A stretch of 64,000 nt of DNA, taken from positions 1-64,000 of the forward strand of contig NZ_AMZO01000004.1 of the NCBI RefSeq assembly GCF_000331515.1, written 5' to 3'. Within the stretch, counting starts at the first letter, position 1. Every line of letters begins with the position of its first letter. Below are positions 40,930 through 50,777 of the stretch, one piece after another. The stretch is from Photobacterium marinum. GTDB taxonomy: Bacteria > Pseudomonadota > Gammaproteobacteria > Enterobacterales > Vibrionaceae. Both the position numbers and the translations under genes were made by a program. The notes beneath the pieces were generated by a model. That model was not told where the DNA came from, made no database searches, and worked only from the letters and a program-made list of their open reading frames with translations.

Positions 40930-43900
40930 ATGGCACAGGGATGGATTGTCGTGCCGGTCTCGCTTGCTTATCTGGGGCTGCTGTTTTTAATTGCCTGGTA
41001 CGGCGATCGGAAACCGCAGTGGATGGCAGGTTTGCGGCCGTGGATTTATAGCCTTTCAATTGCAGTTTACTGCACCTCATGGACCTTTTATGGCACGGTT
41101 GGACAGGCCAGCCAGAATGTCTGGTCCTTTTTACCTATCTATTTAGCACCGATCTTGGTGTTTACCGTTGGTTGGCGGATCCTGGCCCGTCTGATCCTGA
41201 TTGCCAAACGGGAGCATATCACTTCTATTGCCGACTTTATTGCTGCCCGTTACGGCAAATCGCAGGGGGTGGCAGTGTTGGTGACCGTTATTGCTGTCGT
41301 CGGTATTCTGCCCTATATCTCCCTGCAGCTTAGAGCGATTACGATGGGGCTGGAGCTGGTGGCTCCGGATTTTGGGAAGGCTCAGGATCTTGGTAACAGT
41401 GATATCGCCTGGCTGGTGACTTTGGCGCTGGCAGTGTTTACCGTGTTGTTCGGAACCCGGCATATTGATACCACTGAGCATCACCGCGGGATGATGATGG
41501 CTGTGGCTTTTGAATCGCTGGTTAAGCTGGCGGCGTTTCTGGTTGTCGGCGTCTTTGTCTGCGGTGTGTTGTTTGAACTGCCGGATATCAAGTTGTTGCA
41601 CCAGGCTTACCTGTTGCCCCATTCACCGAATATGGCCAGCCTGTTGATCCATACTTTGCTGGCCATGGCGGCCATTATCTGTCTGCCCCGCCAGTTCCAT
41701 ACCACTGTGGTCGAAAATAAACGTGCCCAGGATTTGCATTCTGCCCGGAAGATTTTTCCGGTTTACCTGCTGCTGATGGGGCTGTTTGTTGTTCCGTTGG
41801 CGCTTGCCGGTCAAGTGTTGTTGCCACATATCGCAGCCGATACTTATGTGATCAGTCTGCCTCTTCAACAAGGGGCTGACAGTATTGCTTTGTTGGCTTT
41901 TCTCGGTGGTACATCGGCTGCCAGCGGGATGGTGATTGTGTCGACTATTGCGCTGGCGATCATGGCGTCCAATGATTTGGTCCTGCCCTTGTTATTGCGT
42001 CGTTTGCGGATTTCGGGACAGGATTTCGGTGCCTTTTCCGGCCTGTTACTCAATGTCCGTCGGGGACTGATAGTTGTGCTGCTGTTGGCGGCGCTTTTCT
42101 TTCATTTGGCACTGGATGAGATTGAGTCACTGTCTGCCATTGGCTTGTTGTCGTTTGCGGCCATTGCCCAGTTTGCTCCGCCGCTGCTGGGGGGATTGTA
42201 CTGGCGTGACGGGAACCGTAACGGGGTGTTTGCCGGTTTGGCTGGTGGTTCGGCTGTTTGGGTGATCACCATGATGGGGCAGACCAATATGTTAGCCGGA
42301 ACCGCAGACAGCAACCTGCTGCTGTGGTTACTGGCGCCGCCACAGTGGCCATTGCTCGGTGAGCTCTCCTCTGTTGACTGGGGAATGCTGCTCAGCCTGA
42401 GCGTCAATGTTTCACTGTATGTGCTGGTGTCTTTGGCTTCCCGTACTTCTCTGAGCGAGCGTTTGCAGGCCGCGGCCTTTGTTGGTGCGCCGCTACCGGA
42501 AACGGAAGATGTCAGCCTGTATCAGACCCGGGTGACGGTGGGAGAGCTGGAGATGCTGGCTGCCCGGTTTGTCGGGCGAAAACGGGTCAAGAATGCTTTC
42601 CACCAGTATGCCGAACAACATCAGGAGCCGGTGATGTCGCAGATGCAGGCAACGGCTTCGTTGATCCGACATACCGAGCGAGTGCTGGCCGGAGTATTCG
42701 GGGCATCGTCTGCCCGTCTGGTTCTGACTTCTGCCTTGCAGGGGCGCAACATGCAACTGGAAGAAGTGGCGACCATTGTCGATGAAGCGTCGGAGCTGTT
42801 TGATTTTAGCCGAGGTTTGTTACAGGGAGCGATTGAACATATCAGTCAGGGGATCACCGTGGTTGATAAACAGCTGCGGCTGGTGGCCTGGAACCATCGA
42901 TATCTGGAAATGTTTTCATTTCCGCCGGGGCTGATCCAGGTCGGCAGGCCGATTGCTGATGTGATCCGCCACAATGCCCGGCAAGGACTGTGCGGTCCGG
43001 GGGATGTGGAAAAGCATGTCGCCAAACGGGTGGCACACCTCAAGCGCGGGACAGCCCATACTTCTGCCCGCACCCGGCCTGACGGTTTGGTGATTGAAGT
43101 GCAGGGAAACCCGATGCCCGGTGGCGGGTTTGTGATGAGTTTTACTGACATTACCGCTTTTCGCCAGGCTGAGCAGGCGCTGAAAGAAGCCAATGAACAC
43201 TTGGAGGAGCGGGTTAGGCTTCGAACCCAGGAGCTGGAGTCACTGAACCGACAGCTGGTGGCTGCTACGCAGCAGGCGGAGCTGCAAGCCAGTTCGAAAG
43301 GCCGGTTTCTGGCGGCTGTGAGCCATGATTTGATGCAGCCGCTCAATGCAGCACGGCTGTTTTCTTCGTCGCTGACCGAAATGGCGAAAGACAAGGATAC
43401 TATTCAGTTGGCCAGTCACATTGAGAGTGCGCTGGGTGCTGCGGAAGATTTGATTGGTGATTTGCTTGATGTGTCACGGCTGGAGTCGGGGAAACTACAG
43501 GTTCATGTGCATCCGTTTCCAGTCAGTGAGGTACTCGACACCCTGAATGCTGAATTCAGCGCGCTGGCTCGCCAACAGGGGATCACCTTTGAGGTAGTCC
43601 ATAGTGATGCTGTGATTGTCTCTGATCCGAAACTGCTGCGTCGTGCACTGCAAAATTTTCTTACCAATGCGTTTCGTTATAACCCGAACGGCAGGGTGGT
43701 GCTGGGCGTGCGTCGGAAACAAAATGACCGGAAAAATCTGTTGCAAAACTTACTGCAAATAGAAGTCTGGGATAACGGCCCCGGCATACCGGAAGAAAAG
43801 CAGGCACATATTTTTGAGGAGTTTACCCGGATAGAGCACTCCGGGGCTGATCACGGCCTCGGATTGGGGCTGGCGATAGCCCGCGGGATCAGCCGGGTGT

Positions 43901-44418
43901 TGGATCATTCATTGTCATTGCGATCATGGCCGGGGAAAGGGACGGTATTTTCCCTGACGGTTAAGCGTGGAGTATTGGTTAAACCGTTACATCAGCTCCA
44001 GAGTGATGCATCACTGGAAACGGTGGGACAGTCAGCTCCTTTGGCCGGTCTGCGTATTTTGTGTGTCGATAACGAACCGGATATTTTGCTGGGAATGGAA
44101 AACCTGCTGGTTCGTTGGGGTTGTGATGTCCGGCTGGCAGAAACGGTGGCCGAAGCCATGGCACAGTTAACTGACGACTGGCAGCCTGATGTTGTGCTCA
44201 GCGATTATCATCTGGCGCATAACCAGACTGGGTTGCAGGTGTTGCAGCAATGTACTTTGCAGTTAGGTAACGTTTTCAGGGGCGCGGTGATCAGTGCCGA
44301 CCGGACGGCAGAAACTCAGCAGGCGGTGAAAGCTCATGGATTTAAATTTATCAGCAAGCCGGTCAAGCCGCTTAAGCTGAGGGCGTTTTTGAATCAGCAG
44401 GTCCGTGAAACCGGTTAG
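40930..44418 (+). CDS. crbS: Hybrid sensor histidine kinase CrbS (SLC5-fused)
   Basis: 1162 residues: an N-terminal sodium/solute-symporter-like domain of about thirteen membrane segments (roughly 1-510), a STAC-like linker (about 520-565), a PAS domain (about 630-695), a coiled coil, a HisKA phosphoacceptor H799 (AVSHDLMQPLN), a HATPase with DNGPGIP and GLGLGLAIA, and a C-terminal receiver with D1092 (VVLSDYHL). This is the CbrA/CrbS architecture. In V. cholerae CrbS with CrbR activates acs. The partner response regulator is not in the window. A perfect 26-bp palindrome follows. Confidence 0.9.
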   Translation: MAQGWIVVPVSLAYLGLLFLIAWYGDRKPQWMAGLRPWIYSLSIAVYCTSWTFYGTVGQASQNVWSFLPIYLAPILVFTVGWRILARLILIAKREHITSIADFIAARYGKSQGVAVLVTVIAVVGILPYISLQLRAITMGLELVAPDFGKAQDLGNSDIAWLVTLALAVFTVLFGTRHIDTTEHHRGMMMAVAFESLVKLAAFLVVGVFVCGVLFELPDIKLLHQAYLLPHSPNMASLLIHTLLAMAAIICLPRQFHTTVVENKRAQDLHSARKIFPVYLLLMGLFVVPLALAGQVLLPHIAADTYVISLPLQQGADSIALLAFLGGTSAASGMVIVSTIALAIMASNDLVLPLLLRRLRISGQDFGAFSGLLLNVRRGLIVVLLLAALFFHLALDEIESLSAIGLLSFAAIAQFAPPLLGGLYWRDGNRNGVFAGLAGGSAVWVITMMGQTNMLAGTADSNLLLWLLAPPQWPLLGELSSVDWGMLLSLSVNVSLYVLVSLASRTSLSERLQAAAFVGAPLPETEDVSLYQTRVTVGELEMLAARFVGRKRVKNAFHQYAEQHQEPVMSQMQATASLIRHTERVLAGVFGASSARLVLTSALQGRNMQLEEVATIVDEASELFDFSRGLLQGAIEHISQGITVVDKQLRLVAWNHRYLEMFSFPPGLIQVGRPIADVIRHNARQGLCGPGDVEKHVAKRVAHLKRGTAHTSARTRPDGLVIEVQGNPMPGGGFVMSFTDITAFRQAEQALKEANEHLEERVRLRTQELESLNRQLVAATQQAELQASSKGRFLAAVSHDLMQPLNAARLFSSSLTEMAKDKDTIQLASHIESALGAAEDLIGDLLDVSRLESGKLQVHVHPFPVSEVLDTLNAEFSALARQQGITFEVVHSDAVIVSDPKLLRRALQNFLTNAFRYNPNGRVVLGVRRKQNDRKNLLQNLLQIEVWDNGPGIPEEKQAHIFEEFTRIEHSGADHGLGLGLAIARGISRVLDHSLSLRSWPGKGTVFSLTVKRGVLVKPLHQLQSDASLETVGQSAPLAGLRILCVDNEPDILLGMENLLVRWGCDVRLAETVAEAMAQLTDDWQPDVVLSDYHLAHNQTGLQVLQQCTLQLGNVFRGAVISADRTAETQQAVKAHGFKFISKPVKPLKLRAFLNQQVRETG

Positions 44419-44445
44419 GCTTAATATTTGTTGGTTTCCATAAAG

Positions 44446-44471
44446 AATACGCCGGCAGCTGCCGGCGTATT
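44446..44471. terminator. Perfect palindrome between crbS and flhA
   Basis: A continuous 26-bp perfect palindrome (13-base arms) lies between convergent crbS and flhA. The minus-strand side reads into TATTCTTTA. Probably a shared terminator. Confidence 0.7.
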
Positions 44472-44494
44472 GATAAGGTTTACTTGTCCGGGAA

Positions 44495-46594
44495 TTATCC
44501 CATGTTCCCGACCACGGACACGCTCTTGTCATCCGGGATCTCATTGAACGACAGTACATGCAGGCCGCGGGCACAGACCCTGGCATAGCGGGCCAGTAGC
44601 GGGCGAAGCTGAGGCAGTACCAGTAGAATCGGCGGATGGCCGTGCAGGCGCATGTTATCCAGCACTTCCGGCAGGGTGCGCTGAAGCTTTTCGATAACTG
44701 TCGGCTCCAGGGCAAAACCATCGAGCTGGACATGACCACCGGACTGGGCCTGGCTTAGGGCTCCGAGCAGAACATTTTCCAGCTCGTTTGACAGGGTGAC
44801 TGCAGGTACATCCGGGCGCATGCCGATCAGGCTGCCCAAAATCACCCGGCGCAGTACGCAACGGACATCCGCGGCCAGCAGGATCGGGTCCTGTGACAGC
44901 TCAGCCGATTCGACCAGTGAGTTGGAAATGGTCACTATGTCAGACAGGGATACGCCTTCAATCGCCAGTTGGCGGAATACGCGCAGCAGTTGCTGTGGCG
45001 TCAGTTTCTTTTGCAGATCTTCAGCCAGCTTGCTGTTGATGGTTGCCAGGCGATCGATTACGCCGGAGATTTCTTCCGGACTCAGGATATCTTCGATATG
45101 GTCGCTGATAATCTTGCTGACATGGGTCGAGATGATAGTTGCGTGATCCACCACGGTATAACCCAGGTTTACGGCTTTGTCTTTTTCTGCAGGTGTAATC
45201 CATACCGCTTCCATACCGTAGGCAGGATCTTTGGTCAGGATACCGTCAACGTTGCCGTAGACCTGGCCCGGGTTAATTGCCAGAAGATGGTCCATTTCCA
45301 GCTCGGCCTGGACGACTTTGGCACCACGGATCAGTATTTGGTATTGGCTGGCCTCCAAGCCTAAATCGTCTTTAACATGAATTTGCGGGATCACGAAACC
45401 GCGTTGTTCGGTCAGGGTCTTGCGGATACCCACCAGGCGGTTGAGCAGTTCTGCACCCTGGCGGCGGTCGATCAGGTTCACCAGACGGAAACCGACATTC
45501 AGGCTCATAGCATGGACCAGAGGGATGTCACCGGCAACCAGCTCTTTGTTTTCCGGCTGGTCATGTTGTTCCACAATCTGTTCGGCACGTTCGAGATCTT
45601 CCTGTTTGGTCGGATTCTCGTAATTGCGCATCCGCCATGCAGTCAGGCCAACCACACCGGCAAAACACAGGAACGCCATGTGTGGCATGCCCGGGATCAG
45701 GCCCAGTATCAGCATGATCCCGGCAACCACAAACAGGGCCGTCGGTGAAGCCAGCATCTGCCTGCTGATTTGTTTGGACAGGTTGTCGCTGTCAGCGACA
45801 CGGGTCACGATGATTGCAGCAGAGGTCGCCAGCAACAGTGAAGGGATCTGGGCTACCAGGCCGTCACCGATAGTCAGTAGGGCGTAAGTCTGAAATGCAT
45901 CAGAGAATGACAGGCCATACTGGAATACACCGATGCTGATACCACCGATGATGTTGATGAACAGGATCAGCATACCTGCTACAGCATCACCGCGGACGAA
46001 CTTCGATGCACCGTCCATCGAACCGTAGAAATCGGCTTCACGGGCAACTTCTTCACGGCGGGTCTTGGCCTGAATATGGTCGATGATACCGGCGTTCAGA
46101 TCGGCATCGATTGCCATCTGCTTACCCGGCATCGCATCAAGGGTGAAGCGGGCGCTTACTTCCGAGATACGTTCACCACCTTTGGTAACCACGACGAAGT
46201 TGATGATCATCAGGATCACGAACACCACCATACCGACGACGTAGTTACCGCCGATCACCACATCACCGAAGGCTTCGATTACCTTACCGGCTGCGGCACC
46301 GCCGTCATGACCGTTGAGCAAAACTACCCGGGTTGAGGCGACGTTCAGTGCCAGGCGCAACAGGGTCGCAACCAGCAGGATGCTCGGGAAGACTGAGAAA
46401 TCGAGCGGGCGTTTGCTGTAAACACTGACCAGCATTACCAACAGCGCCAGGACGATATTGAAGGTGAACAGCATATCCAGCACCATCGGCGGGATAGGCA
46501 GGATCACCATAGCCAGTATCGTCATCAGGAGCAGCGGGATACCAAGTTGTCCCTTGGCGAGTAGCTGCAGTAACGGGGTGAGTTTATGTTTCAT
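44495..46594 (-). CDS. flhA: Lateral-type flagellar export gate protein FlhA
   Basis: Largest component of the flagellar type III export gate: eight N-terminal membrane segments, then a large cytosolic domain that docks chaperone-substrate complexes. The 699 residues are full length. The conserved FHIPEP-type block appears as ARFTLDAMPGKQMAIDADLNAG, followed by REEVAREADFYGSMDGASKFVRGDA. Last gene of fliMNPQR-flhBA. No flhF or flhG follows, unlike polar clusters, which supports assignment to the lateral system. Confidence 0.95.
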   Translation of the reverse strand: MKHKLTPLLQLLAKGQLGIPLLLMTILAMVILPIPPMVLDMLFTFNIVLALLVMLVSVYSKRPLDFSVFPSILLVATLLRLALNVASTRVVLLNGHDGGAAAGKVIEAFGDVVIGGNYVVGMVVFVILMIINFVVVTKGGERISEVSARFTLDAMPGKQMAIDADLNAGIIDHIQAKTRREEVAREADFYGSMDGASKFVRGDAVAGMLILFINIIGGISIGVFQYGLSFSDAFQTYALLTIGDGLVAQIPSLLLATSAAIIVTRVADSDNLSKQISRQMLASPTALFVVAGIMLILGLIPGMPHMAFLCFAGVVGLTAWRMRNYENPTKQEDLERAEQIVEQHDQPENKELVAGDIPLVHAMSLNVGFRLVNLIDRRQGAELLNRLVGIRKTLTEQRGFVIPQIHVKDDLGLEASQYQILIRGAKVVQAELEMDHLLAINPGQVYGNVDGILTKDPAYGMEAVWITPAEKDKAVNLGYTVVDHATIISTHVSKIISDHIEDILSPEEISGVIDRLATINSKLAEDLQKKLTPQQLLRVFRQLAIEGVSLSDIVTISNSLVESAELSQDPILLAADVRCVLRRVILGSLIGMRPDVPAVTLSNELENVLLGALSQAQSGGHVQLDGFALEPTVIEKLQRTLPEVLDNMRLHGHPPILLVLPQLRPLLARYARVCARGLHVLSFNEIPDDKSVSVVGNMG

Positions 46595-46609
46595 CTAGCT
46601 CAGTTCCTG

Positions 46610-47737
46610 TTAGCGACGTAATTCTTTCGGAATCGTAACTTGTGGGAATTCAGGTCTGTTCTCCTGACGTCCCTGTTTGTATTGCTCCATCTGGAAGACA
46701 AATGTCAGTACGTGGGCTACGGCCACATACAACGGAGCCGGAATTTCCTGCCACTCGTTGGTTGAGTAATACACCGCACGGGTCAGTGGCGGGATCTCGA
46801 CCACCGGGCGGTTATGCTGGCGGGCAATCTGTTGCATTTGCAACGCTGCCTGATCCACCGCTTTAGCGATAACAAACGGTGCACCAGCTTTATCTAAATC
46901 ATATTTCAGGGCGACGGCGTAGTGAGTCGGGTTGGTGATAACGACGTCGGCCTGAGGCACAGTTTTCATCATCTGTCGTTGTGACATTTGGCGTTGCAGC
47001 TGGCGGATCTTAGCTTTAACTTCCGGCTTACCTTCGTTGTTCTTATGTTCTTCTTTTACCTCTTGTTTGGTCATCTTCAGCTGTTTGGTGTACTCCCAGC
47101 CAGCGTAAGGCATTTCGAGCACAGCAATCAGCAGCAGCGCCAGACCAAAGCTGAACAGGCCCAGCCACAGCAGGTCTATGGTCTGTAAGATAGCCTCAGG
47201 CAGCGGCAGGCGCTGGAGTGTGACTATCTGTGTCAGGTGGCTGTTGAGCAGCCAGTATAGGGTGCCGCTGATCAGCGTTACCTTCAGAATACTTTTCACC
47301 AGCTCGGCCAGCGATTTGGTCGAGAACATCCGCTTGAGACCCGAAATCGGATTCAGTTTGGAAAATTTCGGCTGTGCTGATTTAACCGACATATTCCAGC
47401 CACCGCGGAGCAGGTTTGCCAGCACGGTAATAAACATCAACATCCCTAGCATCGGGCCGATGGCTTTTACCATGGCGATCAGGCTTTCAGACAGATGCTT
47501 GAACATGTACTTGGTTTCAAAGGCCGCTTCTTTCGGTAGTACCATATTGAGGTTGGTGACCACTTTGAACATTTCGGCCATAGAACCGGCAAAGCCGGTC
47601 AGCAATAGGGCACCGCCTACTGTCATCAGTGCGGTCACCAGTTCTTTCGAGCGGGGGAGGTTACCTTCCTCTCGTGCCTTGCGTAGTTTCTGCTGACTGG
47701 GCTGTTCCGTTTTGTCCTGACTGCTGTTATCACTCAT
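46610..47737 (-). CDS. flhB: Lateral-type flagellar export switch protein FlhB
   Basis: Inner-membrane export protein that switches substrate specificity from rod/hook to filament after self-cleavage. 375 residues with four membrane segments and a cytosolic domain holding the autocleavage motif NPTH at 269-272, the same numbering as in Salmonella. The charged N-terminus (KTEQPSQQKLRKAREEG) is typical. Its start overlaps the fliR stop by one base. Confidence 0.96.
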   Translation of the reverse strand: MSDNSSQDKTEQPSQQKLRKAREEGNLPRSKELVTALMTVGGALLLTGFAGSMAEMFKVVTNLNMVLPKEAAFETKYMFKHLSESLIAMVKAIGPMLGMLMFITVLANLLRGGWNMSVKSAQPKFSKLNPISGLKRMFSTKSLAELVKSILKVTLISGTLYWLLNSHLTQIVTLQRLPLPEAILQTIDLLWLGLFSFGLALLLIAVLEMPYAGWEYTKQLKMTKQEVKEEHKNNEGKPEVKAKIRQLQRQMSQRQMMKTVPQADVVITNPTHYAVALKYDLDKAGAPFVIAKAVDQAALQMQQIARQHNRPVVEIPPLTRAVYYSTNEWQEIPAPLYVAVAHVLTFVFQMEQYKQGRQENRPEFPQVTIPKELRR

Positions 47738-48510
47738 CAGCGCGCCTCCATGTTGGCCATCAGCTGCAAAGTTTCACTGCAGAGACGGGTGAAGTTCTCC
47801 GGAATGCCTGAGGTGGTGATCAGCAGGCAGATCAGGCCGAGCATCATGGTCATCGGAAAACCGAGGGCAAATACGTTCAACTGCGGTGCAGCTCGGTTCA
47901 TCATGCCGAAAGAGCCGTTAACCAGCAGCATGGCACACACCGCCGGCAGTGCTAGCAACAGGGACGCAGCCATCATCCAGCCGAAACGCATAATGACGCT
48001 GTAGAGTGCATCCTGGCTCGGCATATTACCAACCGGCCAGACTTCGAAACTGCGGACAATGACATCCAGTGCGATTAAATGGCCGTCCAGAGCCAAAAAC
48101 AGCAGCAGGGTATAAACCTGGTAATACTTACCCAGTGCCGGGATACTGACGCCGTTGATTGGGTCATTCATCATTGCCATACCCAGACCCATCTGCATTG
48201 ACAGGATTTGGCCCATGGTGGTGAATACCGCAAACAGTAATTCCAGCATCAGTCCCATTAGGCCGCCGATCACCATCTGTTGGGCAGCCAGTAGCAGGGC
48301 TTCAAGGGAAAGCGGGTCGACACTTGGCATCGCTGGCATCAGCGGTGATGCAAGAATACTGATCATGAATGCCAGGCCGATACGCACCCGTACCGGGACG
48401 CCGTTGCCGCCAAAAATCGGCATCAGCATCATTGCGGCACTGAGGCGGAAGAAAGGCCACCAGATCTGTCCAAGCCAAGCGGTTAACTGAGCGGCTGAGA
48501 TGTCTAGCAT
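47737..48510 (-). CDS. fliR: Lateral-type flagellar export protein FliR
   Basis: Membrane component of the FliPQR export channel. The 257 residues have about six hydrophobic segments, with no fusion to FlhB. It overlaps flhB by one base and lies four bases after fliQ, so the genes are translationally coupled. Confidence 0.95.
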   Translation of the reverse strand: MLDISAAQLTAWLGQIWWPFFRLSAAMMLMPIFGGNGVPVRVRIGLAFMISILASPLMPAMPSVDPLSLEALLLAAQQMVIGGLMGLMLELLFAVFTTMGQILSMQMGLGMAMMNDPINGVSIPALGKYYQVYTLLLFLALDGHLIALDVIVRSFEVWPVGNMPSQDALYSVIMRFGWMMAASLLLALPAVCAMLLVNGSFGMMNRAAPQLNVFALGFPMTMMLGLICLLITTSGIPENFTRLCSETLQLMANMEAR

Positions 48511-48514
48511 GGCG

Positions 48515-48784
48515 TCAGCCGATCAGGTGTGGAATGTTGAGGAATAAGCGGTTGAACAGATCACCCAGCGTGCGCAGCAGCCACGGGCCGGCAAAGCCCA
48601 GCATCGCCAATGTCATCAACAGACGAGGCAGGAAGCTGAGCGTCTGCTCGTTGATTTGGGTTGCAGCCTGGAAAATACTGACAAGGAGGCCGATTATCAG
48701 GCTGGGGATGATCATCACACAGACCATACTGACGATAATCATTAATGCCTCGCCGAAAAACGTAGCGAGAAATTCTGTTCCCAT
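48515..48784 (-). CDS. fliQ: Lateral-type flagellar export protein FliQ
   Basis: 89 residues with two membrane segments, matching the family length. It forms part of the helical FliPQR channel through which flagellar subunits leave the cytoplasm. It lies three bases after fliP. Confidence 0.95.
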   Translation of the reverse strand: MGTEFLATFFGEALMIIVSMVCVMIIPSLIIGLLVSIFQAATQINEQTLSFLPRLLMTLAMLGFAGPWLLRTLGDLFNRLFLNIPHLIG

Positions 48785-48787
48785 ACT

Positions 48788-49516
48788 CTATCCGAAACTT
48801 GCGCTTAGTGTGCCAACGGTCATAGACCAGCCATCCACCATAACGAAAATCATTAGCTTGAACGGCAGCGAAATAATCAGGGGTGAAAGCATCATCATAC
48901 CCATCGCCATCAGAACACTGGCGACCACGATATCGATGATCAAAAACGGAATAAACAGCATAAAGCCGATTTGAAACGCGGTTTTCAGCTCACTGAGAAT
49001 GAAGGCTGGCATCACTATCAGAAAGTCGAGCTCTTCCATGTTATTCGGCGCTGGCTCATTGGCAATGCGCAGGATTTGCTCCAGATCCGTCTCGCGGGTT
49101 TGCTGCAGCATAAAGTGGCGCAATGGTTTTTCAGCTGTATTCAGTGCTTCGACCATGGTCATTGAACCGCTCTGGTAGGGAACAATGGCGTTATCGTAGA
49201 CTTCATAAAGAACCGGGCGCATGATAAACAGCGACAGGGTCAGGGCTATACCGATCAGTACCCGGTTAGGTGGACTTTGCTGCAGACCCATCGCCTGGCG
49301 CAAAATGCCCAGTACGATGATGATCCGGGTAAAACTGGTCACCATCAGCAGCATGGCCGGTAAAAAAGCCAGTGCAGTCATCAGCAGGAAGATTTGCAGC
49401 TTCACGCTGTACTCTTCCGCGCCGTTCGGACCATTGATGGTCAGCAGCGGCAGGTCCTGTGCCAGCGCAGGAACGCTGAACAACAGGCAGGTCAGTACAA
49501 CCCAGATGCGACGCAT
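48788..49516 (-). CDS. fliP: Lateral-type flagellar export protein FliP
   Basis: 242-residue core of the export channel. It has a cleavable signal peptide (ends about PALAQ), four membrane segments, and the signatures FTRIIIVLGILRQAMG and MMMLSPLIISLPFKLMIFV. fliP directly follows fliN with a one-base overlap and no fliO between them, a feature I recall from lateral clusters. Confidence 0.96.
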   Translation of the reverse strand: MRRIWVVLTCLLFSVPALAQDLPLLTINGPNGAEEYSVKLQIFLLMTALAFLPAMLLMVTSFTRIIIVLGILRQAMGLQQSPPNRVLIGIALTLSLFIMRPVLYEVYDNAIVPYQSGSMTMVEALNTAEKPLRHFMLQQTRETDLEQILRIANEPAPNNMEELDFLIVMPAFILSELKTAFQIGFMLFIPFLIIDIVVASVLMAMGMMMLSPLIISLPFKLMIFVMVDGWSMTVGTLSASFG

Positions 49517-49872
49517 TACTTGGTTAGTCCTTTCAGCATGTCGTTGTCATCAACAACATTCACCAGACGCAGGCCGTATTTGTTGTTTACGATAACCACT
49601 TCGGCATGGCCCAGCAGAGTACCGTTCACTTTTACGTCCATCGCTTCACCGCTCAGCTTATCAAGCTCGATAACTGTACCCAGCGACACATTCATCAGAT
49701 CGCCTACCATCAGTTCGGTACTCGCGACTTCCAGGGTCAAATTAACCGGAATATTACGGATAAACGACATGTCCTGTTGAGCGGTTGCATTTGTACTTTG
49801 CGGTTCCTGACTCAGGCTACCCAGGTCAAGTTCATCAAGGTCAATATTCAGATCTTCGGTTTGTTCAGACAT
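49516..49872 (-). CDS. fliN: Lateral-type flagellar switch protein FliN
   Basis: 118 residues with an acidic variable N-terminus and a C-terminal SpoA domain (IPVNLTLEVASTELMVGDLMNV...VELDK-like core), which forms the lower C-ring with FliM. It lies 11 bp after fliM and overlaps fliP by one base. Confidence 0.95.
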   Translation of the reverse strand: MSEQTEDLNIDLDELDLGSLSQEPQSTNATAQQDMSFIRNIPVNLTLEVASTELMVGDLMNVSLGTVIELDKLSGEAMDVKVNGTLLGHAEVVIVNNKYGLRLVNVVDDNDMLKGLTK

Positions 49873-49883
49873 GGTGGTTCCTG

Positions 49884-50777
49884 TTACTGTTTAATCACAT
49901 CTTGAATCTGCAGAACAAGGCTTGAGTTGTTTTCTGCAATACGGGCCTTGAAGAGGGATGTCTTACCTGCGCGCACGGTCACTTCGCCCGGAAGCTCCAC
50001 AGGAATAACATCACCTGGTTTCAAATCCATCACATCACCCAGCGCCAGACGTCGTTCACACAGGGTGGTCATCAGGCGCATCGGAATATGGCACAGTTTT
50101 TCCTGAATTTTGGCTTGGAGTTCAGGGTCGGCTTCAACGTCAGCAGGTTTGCACTGCTGATCGCGCAAAAAATCGAGGCCTCCGAAAGGCAGCGCAATAT
50201 CAAACCAGCCTTGATGACCACTGACTTCAAGCGTAAAACGACAAACTTGGTAAAGTTGATTGTTCTGCATCGGGTTGCCAAGACGCAGGGTGTTCTTTTC
50301 TGTCAGAGTACTTTGCCAGTTTGTGATGCTGTGCCAGCCGTTAGAAAATTGTTCTAGTGCCTGGTTAAAGAAAAGCTCGACTAGGCGCAGCTCGGTATCA
50401 CTCATGTCATTCTGGCGGCGTTTATTGTTGCCACTGCCCCCGAAGAACAGATCAACCATGAAGAAAAGCAGGTCGCCATCAATAGAGACTGCGCCGTGAA
50501 GATCATGTGGGTTGACCATGAACTCGCGATACAGGCTTGGTTTTTTTAGCTGTTGCAGGTAGTCCTGCAGCTTGAGCGTGTCTTGCTGTTCAAAGCGGAA
50601 TTCTACCGGGTGGCGTAGCAGGTGATGGAAAGACTGGCGGGCCGATCTTTCGAACTGCTTACAGACATTGTCAATGATGGCTTGAAGGGCGCCAATACGG
50701 TGTTCCGGGCTCGCGAGATCAAATGCTCGAACTTCAATCTGATCAAGTTCGGAGATTATTTTGCTCTTTTTCGTCAT
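49884..50777 (-). CDS. fliM: Lateral-type flagellar switch protein FliM
   Basis: C-ring rotor protein that joins FliG and FliN. 297 residues, shorter than typical FliM (about 330-350), with the middle domain (GGSGNNKRRQNDMS region) and a C-terminal SpoA domain. The N-terminus lacks the LSQxEIDALL peptide that binds phospho-CheY in chemotactic FliM, so direct CheY control of this motor is doubtful. First gene of the minus-strand fliMNPQR-flhBA operon, reading away from motY-lafK. Confidence 0.94.
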   Translation of the reverse strand: MTKKSKIISELDQIEVRAFDLASPEHRIGALQAIIDNVCKQFERSARQSFHHLLRHPVEFRFEQQDTLKLQDYLQQLKKPSLYREFMVNPHDLHGAVSIDGDLLFFMVDLFFGGSGNNKRRQNDMSDTELRLVELFFNQALEQFSNGWHSITNWQSTLTEKNTLRLGNPMQNNQLYQVCRFTLEVSGHQGWFDIALPFGGLDFLRDQQCKPADVEADPELQAKIQEKLCHIPMRLMTTLCERRLALGDVMDLKPGDVIPVELPGEVTVRAGKTSLFKARIAENNSSLVLQIQDVIKQ

